NCBI RefSeq assembly: GCF_009498525.1
Contig: NZ_QSNT01000001.1
Coordinates: 983,032 to 1,047,031, forward strand
DNA: 64,000 bases
From: Rhizobium sp. ICMP 5592
GTDB taxonomy: Bacteria > Pseudomonadota > Alphaproteobacteria > Rhizobiales > Rhizobiaceae
Direction of reading: 5' to 3'
Below the pieces are notes generated by a model, which saw nothing but the letters and a program-made list of their open reading frames with translations, did no database searches and was not told the DNA's origin. Within the stretch, counting starts at the first letter, position 1. Every line of letters starts with the position of its first letter. Made by a program: the position numbers and the translations under genes. Shown one piece after another: positions 62,373 to 64,000 of the stretch.

Positions 62373-63347
62373 TCAGGCGCCTTCGAGCGACTGAACGAGG
62401 GCGGCGATGTAGCCGTAGCAATAGGCGAAGGCGACGCCGGTCGGGTCGCGGCCGCTGATGGTCGGTACGTGATCGGGCATCAGCATGTATTGATATCCGA
62501 CCTCCTTATAGATCCGGGTGGAGCGGACCATGTCCATGTCGCCTTCGTCCGGGAAGGTTTCCATGAAGGACAGCTTGCCGCCGCGGATGTTGCGGAAGTG
62601 GACGTTGAAGATCTTGCCGCGCGTGCCGAACCAGCGGATGATGTCGTCGATTTCCTCGCGCGGATTGTCGAGCATCTCGCCGATCGAGCCCTGGCAGAAG
62701 TTCAGGCCGTGATAGGGGCTTTCGCGCATCAGCACGAATTTCTTCAGGCCTTCCACCGTGCCGAGGACACGCGTCACGCCGCGATAACCCGGCGGCGTAT
62801 AGGGGTCATGCGGATGGCAGGCGAGGCGGACGCGATTGCTTTCCGCGACGGGAACGACGCGTTCGAGGAAATAGTCGATCCGCTCCCAGTTCTCGTCTTC
62901 CGACAGGACGCCGGCAAGACCGGGGGCGGCCTGGTGATCGGCCTTGTCCCAGCGGAAGCTGGCGTTGAGCGAACCGCCGCGCCCCAGTTCCTCCGGCGTG
63001 CGAGGGATGCCGATCAGGTTGAGATTGTATTTCGCGGCCGGAATTCCGGCGGTCGCGACATCCTCGATCAGCTTGCAGACGGCATCGATCTGCCGGTCTC
63101 GATTGGGGCCGGCAAGCAGGATGTCGGGATAGGAGGCTTGCTCGATCGGGTTGGAAGGCAAAGGCAGCTGGATCATGTCCAGGATCAGCCCATAGCTTTC
63201 GACCTTGTCGCGGAGACGTTCCAGATCGGAAAGCGTCCAGCTTTCCGGCTTTCCGGGCGGGTCGGCACAAATGTGCTTCAGCCCCAATTGCGCGAAAACG
63301 CGGTAATCATCATCGTCCCGCGCGCCGACCTGTGTTCCTACATACAC
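62373..63347 (-). CDS. uxuA: Mannonate dehydratase-family protein
   Basis: 324-residue TIM-barrel enzyme of the UxuA family, which dehydrates D-mannonate to 2-keto-3-deoxygluconate. Visible: LACHPHDPYTPPGY with likely Mn(II) ligands near residue 190, LNFCQGSIGEM near 235, and NVHFRNIRGG near 265. It is shorter than E. coli UxuA (about 390 residues), so the exact substrate may differ. The start is a GTG at 63347 behind GGGAGAG; an ATG two bases downstream is out of frame and meets TAG at once. It is next to kdgD and the GntR gene, so this is a uronate/aldarate module. Confidence 0.87.
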   Translation of the reverse strand: MYVGTQVGARDDDDYRVFAQLGLKHICADPPGKPESWTLSDLERLRDKVESYGLILDMIQLPLPSNPIEQASYPDILLAGPNRDRQIDAVCKLIEDVATAGIPAAKYNLNLIGIPRTPEELGRGGSLNASFRWDKADHQAAPGLAGVLSEDENWERIDYFLERVVPVAESNRVRLACHPHDPYTPPGYRGVTRVLGTVEGLKKFVLMRESPYHGLNFCQGSIGEMLDNPREEIDDIIRWFGTRGKIFNVHFRNIRGGKLSFMETFPDEGDMDMVRSTRIYKEVGYQYMLMPDHVPTISGRDPTGVAFAYCYGYIAALVQSLEGA

Positions 63348-63358
63348 TGAGCGTCTCT

Positions 63359-63405
63359 CCCATGAGATTAATTGATGTCATATGACATAATATGAATCTC
63401 ATGGG
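63359..63405. promoter_or_regulatory. Nested palindrome between the GntR gene and uxuA
   Basis: An outer perfect inverted repeat, CCCATGAGATT (63359-63369) and AATCTCATGGG (63395-63405), encloses an inner perfect palindrome, ATGTCATATGACAT (63375-63388), with centres half a base apart. It fills the gap between the GntR stop (63416) and the uxuA-like start (63347), and the outer left arm lies within 12 bp of the GTG. The inner part resembles a FadR-type operator; the outer arms could form an RNA hairpin. It is likely the operator for the GntR regulator. Confidence 0.75.
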
Positions 63406-63415
63406 GTGTCGAGAG

Positions 63416-64000
63416 CTATTGCTGCTCGGCGAGCATGCGATAGCGTCTTTGGCTGGCAAGCATATGCGCCCGCATCGCCTGGCGCGCGCGCTCCGGATCC
63501 TGTTCGGCGATTGCCGCCAGGATCTCGCCATGTTCAGCGTGGACCTTGGCGAGATAGGCGGGATCATTGGCCTCGGGCAGGTTCGGGAACTGCCTGCGCG
63601 GAATGGTTCGCGCACCGAAATGCCTGAGAACGTCGACGTAGAACCGGTTGTTCGTGGCCGCTGCAATCGCCATGTGAAATTCGTAATCCGCCTCGACGGT
63701 CGGCTGGCCCAATTCGATGAGTGTCGCCATTTTCCGATTGGCGGCGCGAATCGCCGCCTCCTGCTCGGCGGTGCGGCGATAGGCGGCGATTGCGGCCGCT
63801 TCTCCCTCGGCTGCCATGCGAAATTCCAGCAACTCCAGGGTTTCCGGGATGCTCTTGATCTCTACAGGGGTTAGCGACAATCCGGGGCGTTCAGCGAGAT
63901 CGGCGACAAAAACGCCCTTGCCCTGGATCGGCTTGACCAGGCCGGCGGCGCGAAGATCGGCGATCGCCTCGCGCACGACCGTGCGGCTGACGCCGAATGT
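63416..64000 (-). CDS. FadR-type GntR regulator, 5' end outside the window
   Basis: The visible part (194 codons) runs to the right edge and lacks its start. It begins inside the winged helix (FGVSRTVVREAIADLRAAGLV, then KPIQGKGVFV) and continues into a C-terminal FCD domain (residues with ELLEFRMAAEGEAA, DYEFHMAIAAATNNRFY, HAEHGEILAAIAEQDPERAR). It is upstream of, and on the same strand as, the uxuA-like and kdgD genes, so it probably controls them through the nested palindrome between. Truncation is due to the window edge. Confidence 0.92.
   Translation of the reverse strand, partial: TFGVSRTVVREAIADLRAAGLVKPIQGKGVFVADLAERPGLSLTPVEIKSIPETLELLEFRMAAEGEAAAIAAYRRTAEQEAAIRAANRKMATLIELGQPTVEADYEFHMAIAAATNNRFYVDVLRHFGARTIPRRQFPNLPEANDPAYLAKVHAEHGEILAAIAEQDPERARQAMRAHMLASQRRYRMLAEQQ

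Overview
The window reads as chromosomal or megaplasmid DNA of an alphaproteobacterium of the Rhizobiales, most likely Rhizobiaceae (Rhizobium/Agrobacterium/Ensifer-like). The support is indirect: GC-rich coding sequence, very dense ABC importers each paired with a local GntR, LacI or AraC regulator, many ATGA and TGATG gene overlaps, and families typical of rhizobia (DUF1800/DUF1501 pair, KdgD, SfnG/SfnB, Liv-type importers). There is no rRNA, tRNA, insertion sequence, prophage, CRISPR array or replication origin that I can see. Nearly all of it is catabolic or transport DNA; the exceptions are ilvE and the queuosine genes.

Layout. 1-4855 (minus): sugar-type ABC importer (ATPase cut by the window edge) with a GntR regulator and a DHDPS-family aldolase, divergent from an M20 dipeptidase (5102-6517). 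6710-10999 (plus): ECF sigma factor, one-TM protein and CnrX-like metal sensor, then a DUF1800/DUF1501 pair. 11000-19623 (minus): GNAT acetyltransferase, then an oligopeptide-type ABC importer with two DHDPS-family enzymes and a FadR-type regulator. 19787-26276 (plus): LacI regulator with tandem operators, sugar ABC importer and GH63-like hydrolase. 26379-31240: copper amine oxidase, a 61-aa membrane peptide and an APC permease (minus), with a divergent AraC regulator. 31251-35843: TetR regulator, MFS transporter and PA14-containing GH3 glucosidase. 35940-37037: ilvE. 37468-39311: preQ1-I riboswitch and queC-queD-queE. 39480-41447: secreted GH3 glucosidase.

41641-51861 (plus) is the most intriguing block: a GntR regulator with three matching operator-like sites, then DUF1185 protein, alpha/beta hydrolase, a flavin reductase carrying a degenerate Nudix-like tail, luciferase-like monooxygenase, aldehyde dehydrogenase, NIPSNAP protein and a complete polyamine-type ABC importer. 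It looks like a complete import-and-oxidise pathway whose substrate I cannot name. 52436-60124 (plus) is an organosulfur block: SfnG, a complete Liv-type ABC importer and an SfnB-family flavoprotein. 60183-64000 (minus) is a uronate/aldarate block: exported beta-propeller protein, kdgD, uxuA-like dehydratase and a GntR regulator cut by the window end, with a nested palindrome between the last two.

Recurring themes are one regulator plus one palindrome per operon, strong stem-loops directly after four of the five solute-binding-protein genes, and several TTG/GTG starts placed behind strong Shine-Dalgarno sequences.
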